Positions 56,725-64,000 of a stretch of 64,000 bases of DNA are shown piece after piece. The notes beneath the pieces are model-generated. The model saw only the letters and a program-made list of their open reading frames with translations. It was not told the DNA's origin and did not search any database. Numbering within the stretch: the first letter of the stretch is position 1; the number at the start of each line of letters is the position of its first letter. The translations under genes were made by a program, and so were the position numbers. The DNA comes from Pelobates cultripes (lineage: Eukaryota > Chordata > Amphibia > Anura > Pelobatidae): assembly GCA_933207985.1 (NCBI GenBank), contig OW240916.1, positions 132,856,834-132,920,833 of the forward strand, given 5' to 3'.

Positions 56725-57009
56725 TTGCACCAGCCTCTGCATGAGCAGTCATGGAATTCAGAATTTTCTAGTTTCTCCAAGAACATCCACGATCTCTCCT
56801 TAATAGAAACACATTTCAAGTGTATTAACAGATGGTATTTTGTTCCAACTAGGATGGCAAAAATGTTTCCAGATAGTAATAAATGCTGGAGATGCGAGGA
56901 AGAAATTGGCTCATATATGAATATTTTTGGGCATTGCCAAAAACTATGCACGGTATGGTCATGGGCTTTTGAGTTTCTAGAGAAAGCATTAAAGACAAAT
57001 ATAACATAA
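56725..57009 (+). pseudogene. L1 no. 3 C-terminal cysteine region
   Basis: This 94-residue frame carries RWYFVPTRMAKMFPDSNK, CWRCEEEIGSYMNIFGHC and the following WSWAFEFLE. CWRC plus a downstream H/C is the terminal zinc-knuckle-like motif of Tx1-type L1s. A second reading continues weakly to about 57200. Confidence 0.8.
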
Positions 57010-57817
57010 ACTCCGAATATTGCTTTATTGAATAGGAATCTGTCCCATTGACCGAAAGAGCAAGCATATTTAATAGTAATGTAGATAGAATAAGTTGGCG
57101 CAACTGAAATGGAGATATAAACAAATGTAAATAAATATTGAACTAATGCAGCAACCTCCTGGGAGTTCTGATATACACAATCTCCACTGAATAGAAACAA
57201 AAAACTAAAATTGTAGGTGCGCAAATGAATATGTGGAATAGCACTCAAAGCTATAGTGAAAAATATAAAGTGTATAGACCATGCAAAATATAACCCAAAA
57301 AGATAACGTAATGTGCAATGATACAAATGTACTCAGTGGGTTGGCAACATGTTTGTAAAGTTACCATATAGACAGATAAGACAGATAAAAAAGTAAAATC
57401 AATAAACATATACTTGCACAGGTCTTTATAATACATAAAAACACAGACCTAGTACAATATTGTATGTAAAAAATAATGAATAAAACCAGGAAAATTAAAA
57501 CTCACAATTGTGGAGTGGTTGAAATACCACTCCAAACTATCGGGCTTCAGGAGGATCAGCCCCTTGTGAACGTTGGATCCAGATTGTAGATTGCTGTAAG
57601 CACTCACTATTAGCCGGAAAAGTATGCAAGTAAAAAATTCTAGCTTTATTTAAAACGAATATCTAAAATAAACATAAAATGATTCACTGCTGCTTTGTAG
57701 GTAAGAGTCCACTAAGTCCAGACAGTATGTGGATAAACTGGAAAAGTTCTATCTCACTCCGTATTCTGGCTTGCCACGGACTCTCCTTGTCAGCACAGCT
57801 ACTTCCGGGTTCTGGCA

Positions 57818-57868
57818 TGCACTGCACGTTTCGCCCCGCCTCTCGGGGCTTTCTCAAGCATGAGTGAA
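57818..57868 (-). ncRNA. Degenerate hammerhead-like hairpin of PLE no. 2
   Basis: On the minus strand GCCCCGAGAGGCGGGGC forms a strong five-base-pair stem. GAAAC follows it at once, as helix II and GAAA do in a hammerhead. Helix-I-like arms (CATGC / GCATG) bracket it. The expected CUGANGA is replaced by CUUGAGAAA, so cleavage is doubtful. It occupies the same place relative to the nuclease frame as the intact ribozyme of the first PLE. Confidence 0.35.
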
Positions 57869-58235
57869 ATTGTCTTTTATATGTTCTCTGGAAAATTGGC
57901 AGTCATAATCCACTGGTAATCGTAATAATTTAAAAGCAGTTTAGTGCATTAATTCTAGCACACAACAAAAGTATATACCAAATACTGGGTGGTCTACAAA
58001 ACGGGAAAAGCAACAGAAGGGTACAAAAACTATTTATAAAAAATTTATGCTATTGGGGGCACATCATCTAAATGCATAAAATCACAATTTTGTTCATCAG
58101 TATAAAGGTGCATATAACTCAAACAGTACAATTGAATAAGACCTCATGGTTTAGTCAGGACCACTATAATTGGCACAACACTATATATACATATATATAT
58201 ATGGAAAATAAACATATGCCTATACATATAAAAAT

Positions 58236-58544
58236 TTATAAAAAATTGAGGAGGTCAAAATCTATATTAAGCCAGGCAGGGGCTAGAGTGTCCATATAGA
58301 ACACCCATCTCATCTCCTCTTGTCCAATTTTCCTAATGAAATCTCCTCCTCTCCAATCCTTAAATACTCTTTTAATACCTATTAATTGAAGACCTGAAGG
58401 GTCATGGTTATGTGAATGCTTGAAATGATTTGAGACGCTATTACTTGTAACTTCTTTGCGTATATTATACACATGTTCCCGTATTCTAATGTGAAGTGGG
58501 CGTGTTGGTCTTCCTATATATTGAAGTTTGCAGGGACATTGCAA
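58236..58544 (-). pseudogene. PLE no. 2 GIY-YIG endonuclease domain
   Basis: This 102-residue frame begins within the domain at QCPCKLQYIGRPTRPLHIRI. CxC and YIG with the downstream Arg are the conserved signature. The C-terminus reads VFYMDTLAPAWLN, as expected. The first half, with the upstream cysteine cluster (CRTCLEC-like, about 58650-58690), is in another frame after a T/A-run break near 58590. Confidence 0.85.
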
Positions 58545-58695
58545 TAAATATATTACATTATTACTATGACATGTGATGTGTTCCCTTATTTCATATTCTT
58601 TTTTTTTGTTCTAACAGATTGGAATTTGTGTATTATTTTGTCAGTTTGGTGTGTATTCTTGCATTCTAAGCATGTTCTGCATTTATGGAAGCCTT

Positions 58696-59190
58696 TTAGA
58701 TCCCCAAAGTAATTACTGGTGGGTCGTGACGTTCCTTTAAGTAACTTCTCACCAGCGAGTTTTTAAAACTTAGTGCTCCCCTAAAGGTAATGTTTGGCCT
58801 CTCAGGTAGTGTGTCACCTAAATCCTTGTCCATTTTAAGAATGGGCCAAAATGTATTTATTATACGCTTTATGGCCCTGTGTTCAGTGTTGTAATTAAAA
58901 ACCATTAGGTCTTTTGGGGGGTCCCTTCTATTGTTTGGGGATTTGTTTAATAAATCTACCTGTGCCATATTTCCAACCTCTTGCCAGGCTTTATTTAGGA
59001 TATCCACTGGATATCCTTTTTCCTTAAATTTGTTAAGTAACTCTTGAGCCTGTATCTGGAAGATACTTTTTTTCTGTACAGTTTCGTCTTAGTCTCAACA
59101 ATTGTCCTTTGGGGATATTGTTGATCCAAGGCGAATAATGGCCACTGTTACATGTAACGTAGCCACTTGCATCCACTTTCTTGAAAAAAG
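58696..59190 (-). pseudogene. PLE no. 2 region linking RT and nuclease
   Basis: Two frames carry the post-RT part. One contains NNIPKGQLLRLRRNC (about 59090-59130), the IPKGQ..R.RRNC motif that follows PLE RTs. The other (59007-58696) contains NTFWPILKMDKDLGDTLPER. The equivalent in the first PLE is IPYGQYLRARRNC and NWPILQHDMDLSD. A frameshift at about 59030 separates them. Confidence 0.85.
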
Positions 59191-59191
59191 T

Positions 59192-61171
59192 ATATATATA
59201 TATTTTTTTAAATTCTTTATTTTTGTTGTGCGGGTGGGTACAGGGTTTCAACAGACGCCACAACGTCGTATTGCAAGGTTTATACATGTTAGACAGTGGC
59301 ATGAAGATTCGCACATTTTTGTGTTTTTATCCAACGTAACTAAACGATTGTATTGCCATAGTAAAAGTAAATGAAACAAGTGAAAACAATTTATGCTTGA
59401 CAATGCTAGATTAGCTGTATTAGTGTGGATAGATCTATTTGCTGAGTTACAAGCTAGTTGAGTCATTATTGTTGTCGCTTATGTAGATGCTGTTGGTTTG
59501 CACAATTAGCTTATCCCAGCTATACTTGTTTAAGTGTAAATATTGGTTGTTCGGATACCTGCTGTATGGACAGGAATAATTATGAATACCCTACACTTGC
59601 ATAGGACATTAGCTTATCACAGTTGCATAGAACAATTGCATAGAACGTTTGCATATAATATTTGCATATAATATTTGCAAGAGAGTTAGTAATAAAACGT
59701 AGTGGGGTGTTCAGCTTGGGAGCGGGTTCGTGTGTGTGATGACAGACAGATCTGCTAAGAAGGTGTTTGCACTGTGGTGTATATTGTGTGCGCCTAAATT
59801 ACCCCTTGACATGGGGGGTGTCAATCAGATAGTATGCAGTCGGGATCTAGTCTGGGCCTCTGCTTGCCTGTCAGTGGTTATGGTCTGATGTGGGGGGAGT
59901 TTTTAGAGTCCCTCATGGTGATGTGGATTGGTGATGCATGGGGGAATGTCCCAAAAGTCTTTTGGTGGTCTTCAGGTTTGGTTCGTGACCACTGTGTATT
60001 GTTCCGCTTGAGGCCTCCTCGGCACGAACTCCGGTGCACTGACTGCATCCCGCCCAAGGGTTGCCGGTGGTCCTGCTGGTAGAAGGGCATTCAGGGGGAG
60101 GCCCAGAGTGCCTAGGACCTTCGTGGCTTCATGCACGTTGCTTACAGTATGCGGCGTGTCTCCCCTCATGATGTGTAGGACGTGAGCTGGGCCCCAGCTG
60201 TACTTGATTTGGTTGGCTCGTAGCACTGCAGTGAAATGTTGTAGAGATCTTCGCCACGCTAATGTTCCGCTTGAGAGGTCTGGGAAAAATGACAGGGTCA
60301 TGTTTTCAAAGAGGTATGCCGATTGCTCCCTGGTGGCCGCTAGGACTGCAGTTTTGTCCCTCAGGTTTTGAAATTGGAGCACTATGTCCCTAGATGTGCT
60401 AGGCGGTGCCCTGGTTGGTCTTGGCAGGCGGAATATGCTGTCTAGCGTAATCGCCCTGGCAGCTTTCGGAGTCAAGAGTGCGGTGAGGAGCCGCCTGGTA
60501 AAGTGTGGGAGCTCTGCGTCAGGAACTGAGTTAGCCACCCCCCTAACCTTTAGGTTTTTGTAGCGTCTTTTGTCTTCCTGTAAAGAGAATTGCTGGTCAT
60601 GTAGTTGGTTCTGTTTTTGCAGTGCAGTGATTGCAGATTGGAGCTCAGTTATTTGAGTGGTATGTGTTGTGGAGATTCCCTCCACTGTCTGGAGTCGACC
60701 TGTCAAATTTTTCAAGTCATCTCTTATCATAGCCACGTCGGCTGCGATTTTCCTATGGTGCTCAGCCATGAGGTCTCCTATGGCTTCCATAGTTACCGGC
60801 TTGGGGTCATTCACGGGTGGCTGGGTCCGTGTCTGGACCGGTTGTTTTAATGCTGTGGCCGGTGCTGGGTCTCCCTCCGTGTCATCCGAGGACCCCTCGT
60901 AGAAGTCCAAGCAGCCGCCATGCAGGGACGCCATCTTGGAGCCCGTGGCCTCATGGGCCTGCCGCCAGAGGTTCCCGATATCCATGCCGGGCCGGGGCTT
61001 GTCCGGCTTTTGTTTATTCATTTTTCTCCCCATGTGGTCCGGGGGGTTCTGGGCTCACTTTGCGGTGGTTTCCGCCGGTGCCCAGGTGTGGAAAGGGTCA
61101 GTTTTGCTCTAGTTTAGTCCGGAGCTCCTCCACCATGCGTCCATCTGCTTCCCTGGCTTAGCTCCACCCCC
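59192..61171 (-). mobile_element. ORF1-only L1-like element (half-LINE)
   Basis: This 1980-base element is inserted in the second PLE; AAAAGT occurs at 59186-59191 and 61172-61177, and the PLE reading continues across. The minus-strand 5' end is GGGGGTGGAGCTAAGCC, similar to the L1 start GGGGGCGTGGCC. A 138-base leader, an intact ORF1 (61033-59972) and a 780-base 3' region follow. The 3' region has an AATAAA signal and a TA/A-rich tail near 59192-59222. There is no endonuclease or RT. It must rely on another L1 for movement. The plan is like mammalian HAL1 elements. Confidence 0.85.
59972..61033 (-). CDS. L1-like ORF1 protein of the half-LINE
   Basis: This 353-residue frame is uninterrupted. 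It starts MGRKMNKQKPDKPRP, a basic N-terminus. An acidic patch (YEGSSDDTEGD) lies near residue 50, and a coiled coil spans about 85-155 (ITELQSAITALQKQNQ). An RRM begins at YKNLKVRGVANSVPD (158). The C-terminal domain has WRRSLQHFTAVLRANQIKY followed by SWGPAHVL. Order and spacing match the ORF1 protein at 30439-31398, though identity is low. It should bind RNA and form trimers (family knowledge). An open ORF1 in an element without its own RT suggests selection for function in cis or a recent origin. Confidence 0.92.
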   Translation of the reverse strand: MGRKMNKQKPDKPRPGMDIGNLWRQAHEATGSKMASLHGGCLDFYEGSSDDTEGDPAPATALKQPVQTRTQPPVNDPKPVTMEAIGDLMAEHHRKIAADVAMIRDDLKNLTGRLQTVEGISTTHTTQITELQSAITALQKQNQLHDQQFSLQEDKRRYKNLKVRGVANSVPDAELPHFTRRLLTALLTPKAARAITLDSIFRLPRPTRAPPSTSRDIVLQFQNLRDKTAVLAATREQSAYLFENMTLSFFPDLSSGTLAWRRSLQHFTAVLRANQIKYSWGPAHVLHIMRGDTPHTVSNVHEATKVLGTLGLPLNALLPAGPPATLGRDAVSAPEFVPRRPQAEQYTVVTNQT

Positions 61172-61177
61172 AAAAGT

Positions 61178-61745
61178 CTTGGTTTTTAATGATTCTCCTG
61201 CCACATAGATGTTAAAGTTTTTTAAAAATCAATTTTTAAGGGACTGATATTATTAGTCAGCTGAATGCCCCAGTCATTATGATTAAGAAAATTTTAAAAA
61301 TCCATAAAACTGTCCTTTGTGCCCTTCCATATTAAAAACATATAGTGTATATAACGGCAGTAGGCAAGCACGTGTGCACCCCAGCCATGGTCACTGTATA
61401 TAAAGGTCTTCTCCCAATGGGCCATAAACAAATTAGCATAGCTGGGTGCATACGTACTGCCCATTGCCGTTCCTCGTCGTTGTAGGAAAAATGAGTCAAA
61501 CCAAAAATAATTATTGTGGAGTGACCAACTTATGCACTCCAATAAAAAGTCCACCTGGGAGGGGAGTAAGTATTGGTCATTCATTAAAAAATGTCTGACC
61601 ACTGCACATATCTTCTCATGTGTTATGCAGGTATAAAGTCAAGCAATGTCAAAGGTTACCAGGAGGTCCCTCAATGTAAACCCTTTCACCATTTCAAGTA
61701 CATCCATGGTGTCCTTCAAATAGTCCTCATGTCCAGTGTCAGATA
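61178..61745 (-). pseudogene. PLE no. 2 reverse transcriptase, N-terminal part
   Basis: Minus-strand reading from 61745 includes DTMDVLEMVKGFTLRDLLVT, then the motif A region (FDIA.LYTCITHEK with a stop). The frame 61602-61294 follows with QRRGTAMGSTYAPSYANLFM. The catalytic YIDD is replaced by YIHYMF, so the enzyme is dead. The 5' end is cut where MITE and L2 sequence begins. Confidence 0.88.
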
Positions 61746-61775
61746 ACGGTTTCTAATCATTTATTTATCGGGTAG

Positions 61776-61862
61776 GAGGGGGCGTGAGGGAGGGGGGAGG
61801 CAAAAGGATCGGTAGTGCCAGGAACACAGTTTTGTATTCCTGACACTACAGTATCCCTCTAA
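61776..61862. mobile_element. T2-like MITE end, partial
   Basis: The sequence GTGCCAGGAACACAG ... GTATTCCTGACACTACAGTATCCCTCT matches the right end of the MITE at 54240-54304. Its outer TTAA is lost. It lies between the PLE and the L2 LINE. Confidence 0.55.
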
Positions 61863-63211
61863 GACCACTGAGAAGTGGATTGCAATAGTCAAAGCAAGAG
61901 AGGATAGCAGCATGGAACAGCACCTTGGCCACGTCCAGTGTTTAAATAGGGGTTGGATGTGTGCTATGATTTTGAGCTGGATCAGCAAGATTTGGCAATC
62001 GACTGAACAGGAGGGGTGAAGGAGAGGTTGGAGTTAAAGAGAACAACTAGACAGTGAGCCTGCAAGGTATGACTGATGGTAGAACCATTGACTTGGAGGA
62101 AGACAGACACGGGAGTAGCAAAACCTAAAGGAGGAAACACCAGAAGTTCTGTTTTGGACACGATAAGTTTAAGGAAGTGAGCAGCCATCCAGTTAGAAAT
62201 AGCAGAGAGGTAGTCAGAGACACAAGTCAAAAGATTGGGAGAGGACAGATAGATTTGTGTGTCATCGGCATATAGATCACAGTATAGATAGAGAATAGTA
62301 GGGGACCAAGGTCAGAACCTTTGGGAACACCAACAGAGAGGGGTTGAGGAGAAGAGGCATAGGTAGAGAAAGAAAGAGCGCAGGGAGAGGTAGGAAGAGC
62401 ACCAGGAGAGAGCAGTATCTCTTAGACAGATATTACAGAAGATGAGAAGAAAGATTTTTTTTTAAAAAGCAGCAGAAAGGTCAAGGAGAATTAGGATAGA
62501 ATAGTGACTATGAGATTTGGCAGTAATTAATCATTGGATACTTTGGTCGGAGCTGTTTCCAGGTCAGAGAGATGGATTGAAGGAAGTTGGTCAATCTTGC
62601 ATACACAACTCTCTCAAGGATCTTGGAGGCAAACAGGGGGTAGTTGGATGGGAAGTTAGGGTCAATGATGTTTTTTTTTTCAAAATCATGGTTATTGTTG
62701 CATATTTGAAGGGTGACGCAAAAATGCCAGAAGAGAGGGAGAGACTGAACATTTTAGTGAGAGTCAGAGCCAGAAAAGGAGACAGAGTGTGGTTGAGATA
62801 TGACGGAATAGGATCAAGGGAACAGGTGGCAGGGCAGGAGGACCGGGACAAAACAGACACCTCTTTCACTGTAGCAGGTGCGAATGATCATAGAACAGCG
62901 GAGGAATTGGGGTTGGGAGAAGTATTGGTAGGGGAAGGAAAACGATGAGTGATTTCTTCCTTGATACTAGAAATCTTCCCAGTGAAGTGAGTTGCAAAGT
63001 TTGTGGCAGTCAAGTTGGTAGGAAGAAGAGGAGCAACAGGATGCAGAAGAGAGTTAAAAGTGTAAAAGAGACATTTGGGTGAGCATAGTTATGAGGGTAT
63101 TGAAATAATTTTCTTTTGCAGAGGAAAGAGCCACACTTTATGAGGGTAGCATAAATTTATGTCTGGTTGAGAGGAGAGGGTGTAGTAGTAGAAGAAGGAT
63201 GCAGAGGTAGG
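61863..63211 (-). mobile_element. L2-clade LINE, decayed (main part)
   Basis: A minus-strand L2 RT is spread over several frames. Landmarks are CSLDPIPSYLNH and FKYATITMILKK (62591-62869), LILLDLSAAF (about 62470), YADDTQIYLSS (about 62265), SDYLSAISNWMAAHFLKL (61982-62230) and DYCNPLLSGL (about 61870). Frameshifts separate these. The element continues past the solo LTR to 64000 and beyond the window. Confidence 0.9.
61982..62869 (-). pseudogene. L2 reverse transcriptase
   Basis: Fragments of the RT read in order, minus strand. LDPIPSYLNHTLSPFLALTL is followed by the region of the ...LKK... and NYRP motifs. LLDLSAAF holds the first catalytic Asp, YADD is intact at about 62265, and WMAAHFLKLIVSKTELLVFP is the thumb-proximal block. 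At least three frameshifts and an A-run expansion (TTTTTTTT near 62455 on the plus strand) break the protein. It is therefore dead, but it identifies the clade firmly. Confidence 0.9.
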
Positions 63212-63216
63212 GCAGG

Positions 63217-63815
63217 TGTCATGGCTGCTAGTGTGGTCCAACACGCAGAAACTATGTAAACATATACATAAAAAAAGGAAAGGAAATAAAAGGACAGAGC
63301 TTAAACCGGACTTTAGAATGGCCGGACTAATACGCTAGAGATAGAGAATGGTCAAAGGGAAAACCGAGGTCAAGGAAGCCAGAAATACTCAGATACTGTT
63401 GAAACAAGCCAAGTCAGGGGAACCAGAATTCGGAATAACCAGGGAAAAGCCAAGATCAGGATACCAGGAAGTAATATTCACAAAGATAAACGCACTCTAG
63501 GGAACCAGGAACAGGAAACCACGACAGGGCAAGAAACTGGAGTGAATTAGGGATTTAAATATCCCTCTCTAGGCTCTGATTGGTCAGAGGGTGACCTCTG
63601 ACCCCAGAACGTGCGCGTGCGTTGACATTGTGACTTCACGTGCACGTTCGTGGGGGGTGGAACCATGGATGGACGCGACCTCATGGTCGGCGCCATCTTG
63701 GATTTCCCCGAGCGGCGTGGAGGAGCGGTTCCCGGCTCTCCGCTGAGCAGGTAAGCTCAGTGAGTTGGTGCGATCAGGCACGGACGCACCTGGCGGCGAG
63801 TCGGGGGCCGTGACA
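63217..63815 (-). mobile_element. Solo LTR with 5-bp duplication inside the L2 LINE
   Basis: A 599-base LTR reads TGTCACGGCCCCCGA ... GCAGCCATGACA on the minus strand. GCAGG flanks it at 63212-63216 and 63816-63820. A CCAAT word (GACCAATCAG) and a TATA-like ATATTTAAAT sit near 63545-63590 (minus strand), as in an LTR promoter. Its GC-rich first third is unlike the 13-kb and 52-kb LTRs, so it is another family. Confidence 0.88.
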
Positions 63816-63820
63816 GCAGG

Positions 63821-64000
63821 TGAGATTTGAAACAGATAAAAGGAGCATTTGGAGGTTGGTGGAGATTCACTGTAGGTCAAGACAGTGGAGGTTTCTGCGA
63901 GACTGATGTGCCGAAGGTGGTATAATTTTGGTTAGGGGTATGCTGATGTCAAAGGTCAGCAGATAATGGTCAGATAAAGGTAATGGAACATTGGAGGGAT
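63821..64000 (-). pseudogene. L2 endonuclease C-terminal remnant
   Basis: Minus-strand reading includes PLSDHYLLTFDISIPL near 63935-63985. This is the SDH motif that closes the L2 endonuclease, followed by RRNLHCLDLQ. The frame runs off the window edge at 64000. Confidence 0.7.

Larger units (their letters stand above)
54905..57200 (+). mobile_element. 5'-truncated, decayed Tx1-like L1 fragment
   Basis: Plus-strand L1 ORF2 remains lie in several frames. They start in the RT near KTPGPGGFSN (about 54957) and run through the RT and the post-RT region to about 57010; weaker similarity fades by 57200. The words DQIGYVPGRSS and LSLDAEKAFDRVG are close to those of the L1 at 37-44 kb, so it is the same subfamily. 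No endonuclease or ORF1 is present. Its 5' end abuts the L2-type tail at 54890. Confidence 0.88.
57480..59185 (-). mobile_element. Penelope-like element no. 2, 3' part
   Basis: A minus-strand PLE is split by the ORF1-only L1 at 59192-61171; its upstream part is at 61178-61745. This part holds the end of the RT region, the GIY-YIG domain and a 3' region down to about 57480 with a hammerhead-like hairpin near 57818-57868. The left boundary is approximate, because it abuts the decayed L1 no. 3. Confidence 0.8.

Overview
This window is vertebrate nuclear DNA, most likely from an amphibian and probably a frog. The organism call is inference. It rests on TTAA-flanked MITEs with TTAAAGG termini like the T2/Kolobok MITEs of Xenopus, abundant Tx1-type L1 elements, CR1 and L2 LINEs, Penelope-like elements (PLEs), a DIRS-type RNase H relic and TTAACCCCTTAAGG palindromic MITEs. 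I found no host exon, tRNA, rRNA or bacterial-style gene. Every convincing coding region belongs to a mobile element, so the window reads as a stack of nested insertions.

Left third (1-24.9 kb). A nearly complete CR1 LINE lies on the minus strand (about 2326-6749). It has ORF1, a once-frameshifted ORF2 and a 5' end made of about 2.5 tandem promoter-bearing monomers. A T2-like MITE (9075-13180) is split by a 5'-truncated PLE that encodes RT and a GIY-YIG nuclease and carries a hammerhead ribozyme fold. Next come a solo LTR with a perfect 5-bp duplication (13295-14352), a hAT-type element full of GT repeats (15549-16684), an 80-bp MITE, a DIRS-like RNase H relic and long C-rich and GT-rich minisatellites.

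Middle (24.9-49.0 kb). One LTR retroelement (ERV), minus strand, spans 24892-49006. It has paired LTRs, a TACC target duplication, a tRNA-Lys-type primer site and a purine tract. Its interior keeps scattered envelope-like coding fragments, while most of gag-pol is not recognisable. Later insertions have swollen it: an intact-looking Tx1-like L1 in the 3' LTR (25083-31524; ORF1 319 aa, ORF2 1289 aa), a second decayed L1 (37476-43900), two hAT-like elements, a 1.3-kb foldback palindrome and a T2 MITE.

Right third (49-64 kb). A PLE relic is split by a second solo LTR of the 13-kb family. A complete T2 MITE and a decayed plus-strand L1 follow. Another minus-strand PLE is interrupted by a 2-kb L1-like element with an intact ORF1 but no ORF2 (59192-61171), comparable to a mammalian half-L1. 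A decayed L2 LINE, broken by a third solo LTR with a 5-bp duplication, runs off the right edge.

The target-site duplications give a relative order: ERV before both L1s, T2 MITE before PLE, PLE before solo LTR, PLE before the ORF1-only L1, and L2 before the 63-kb LTR.
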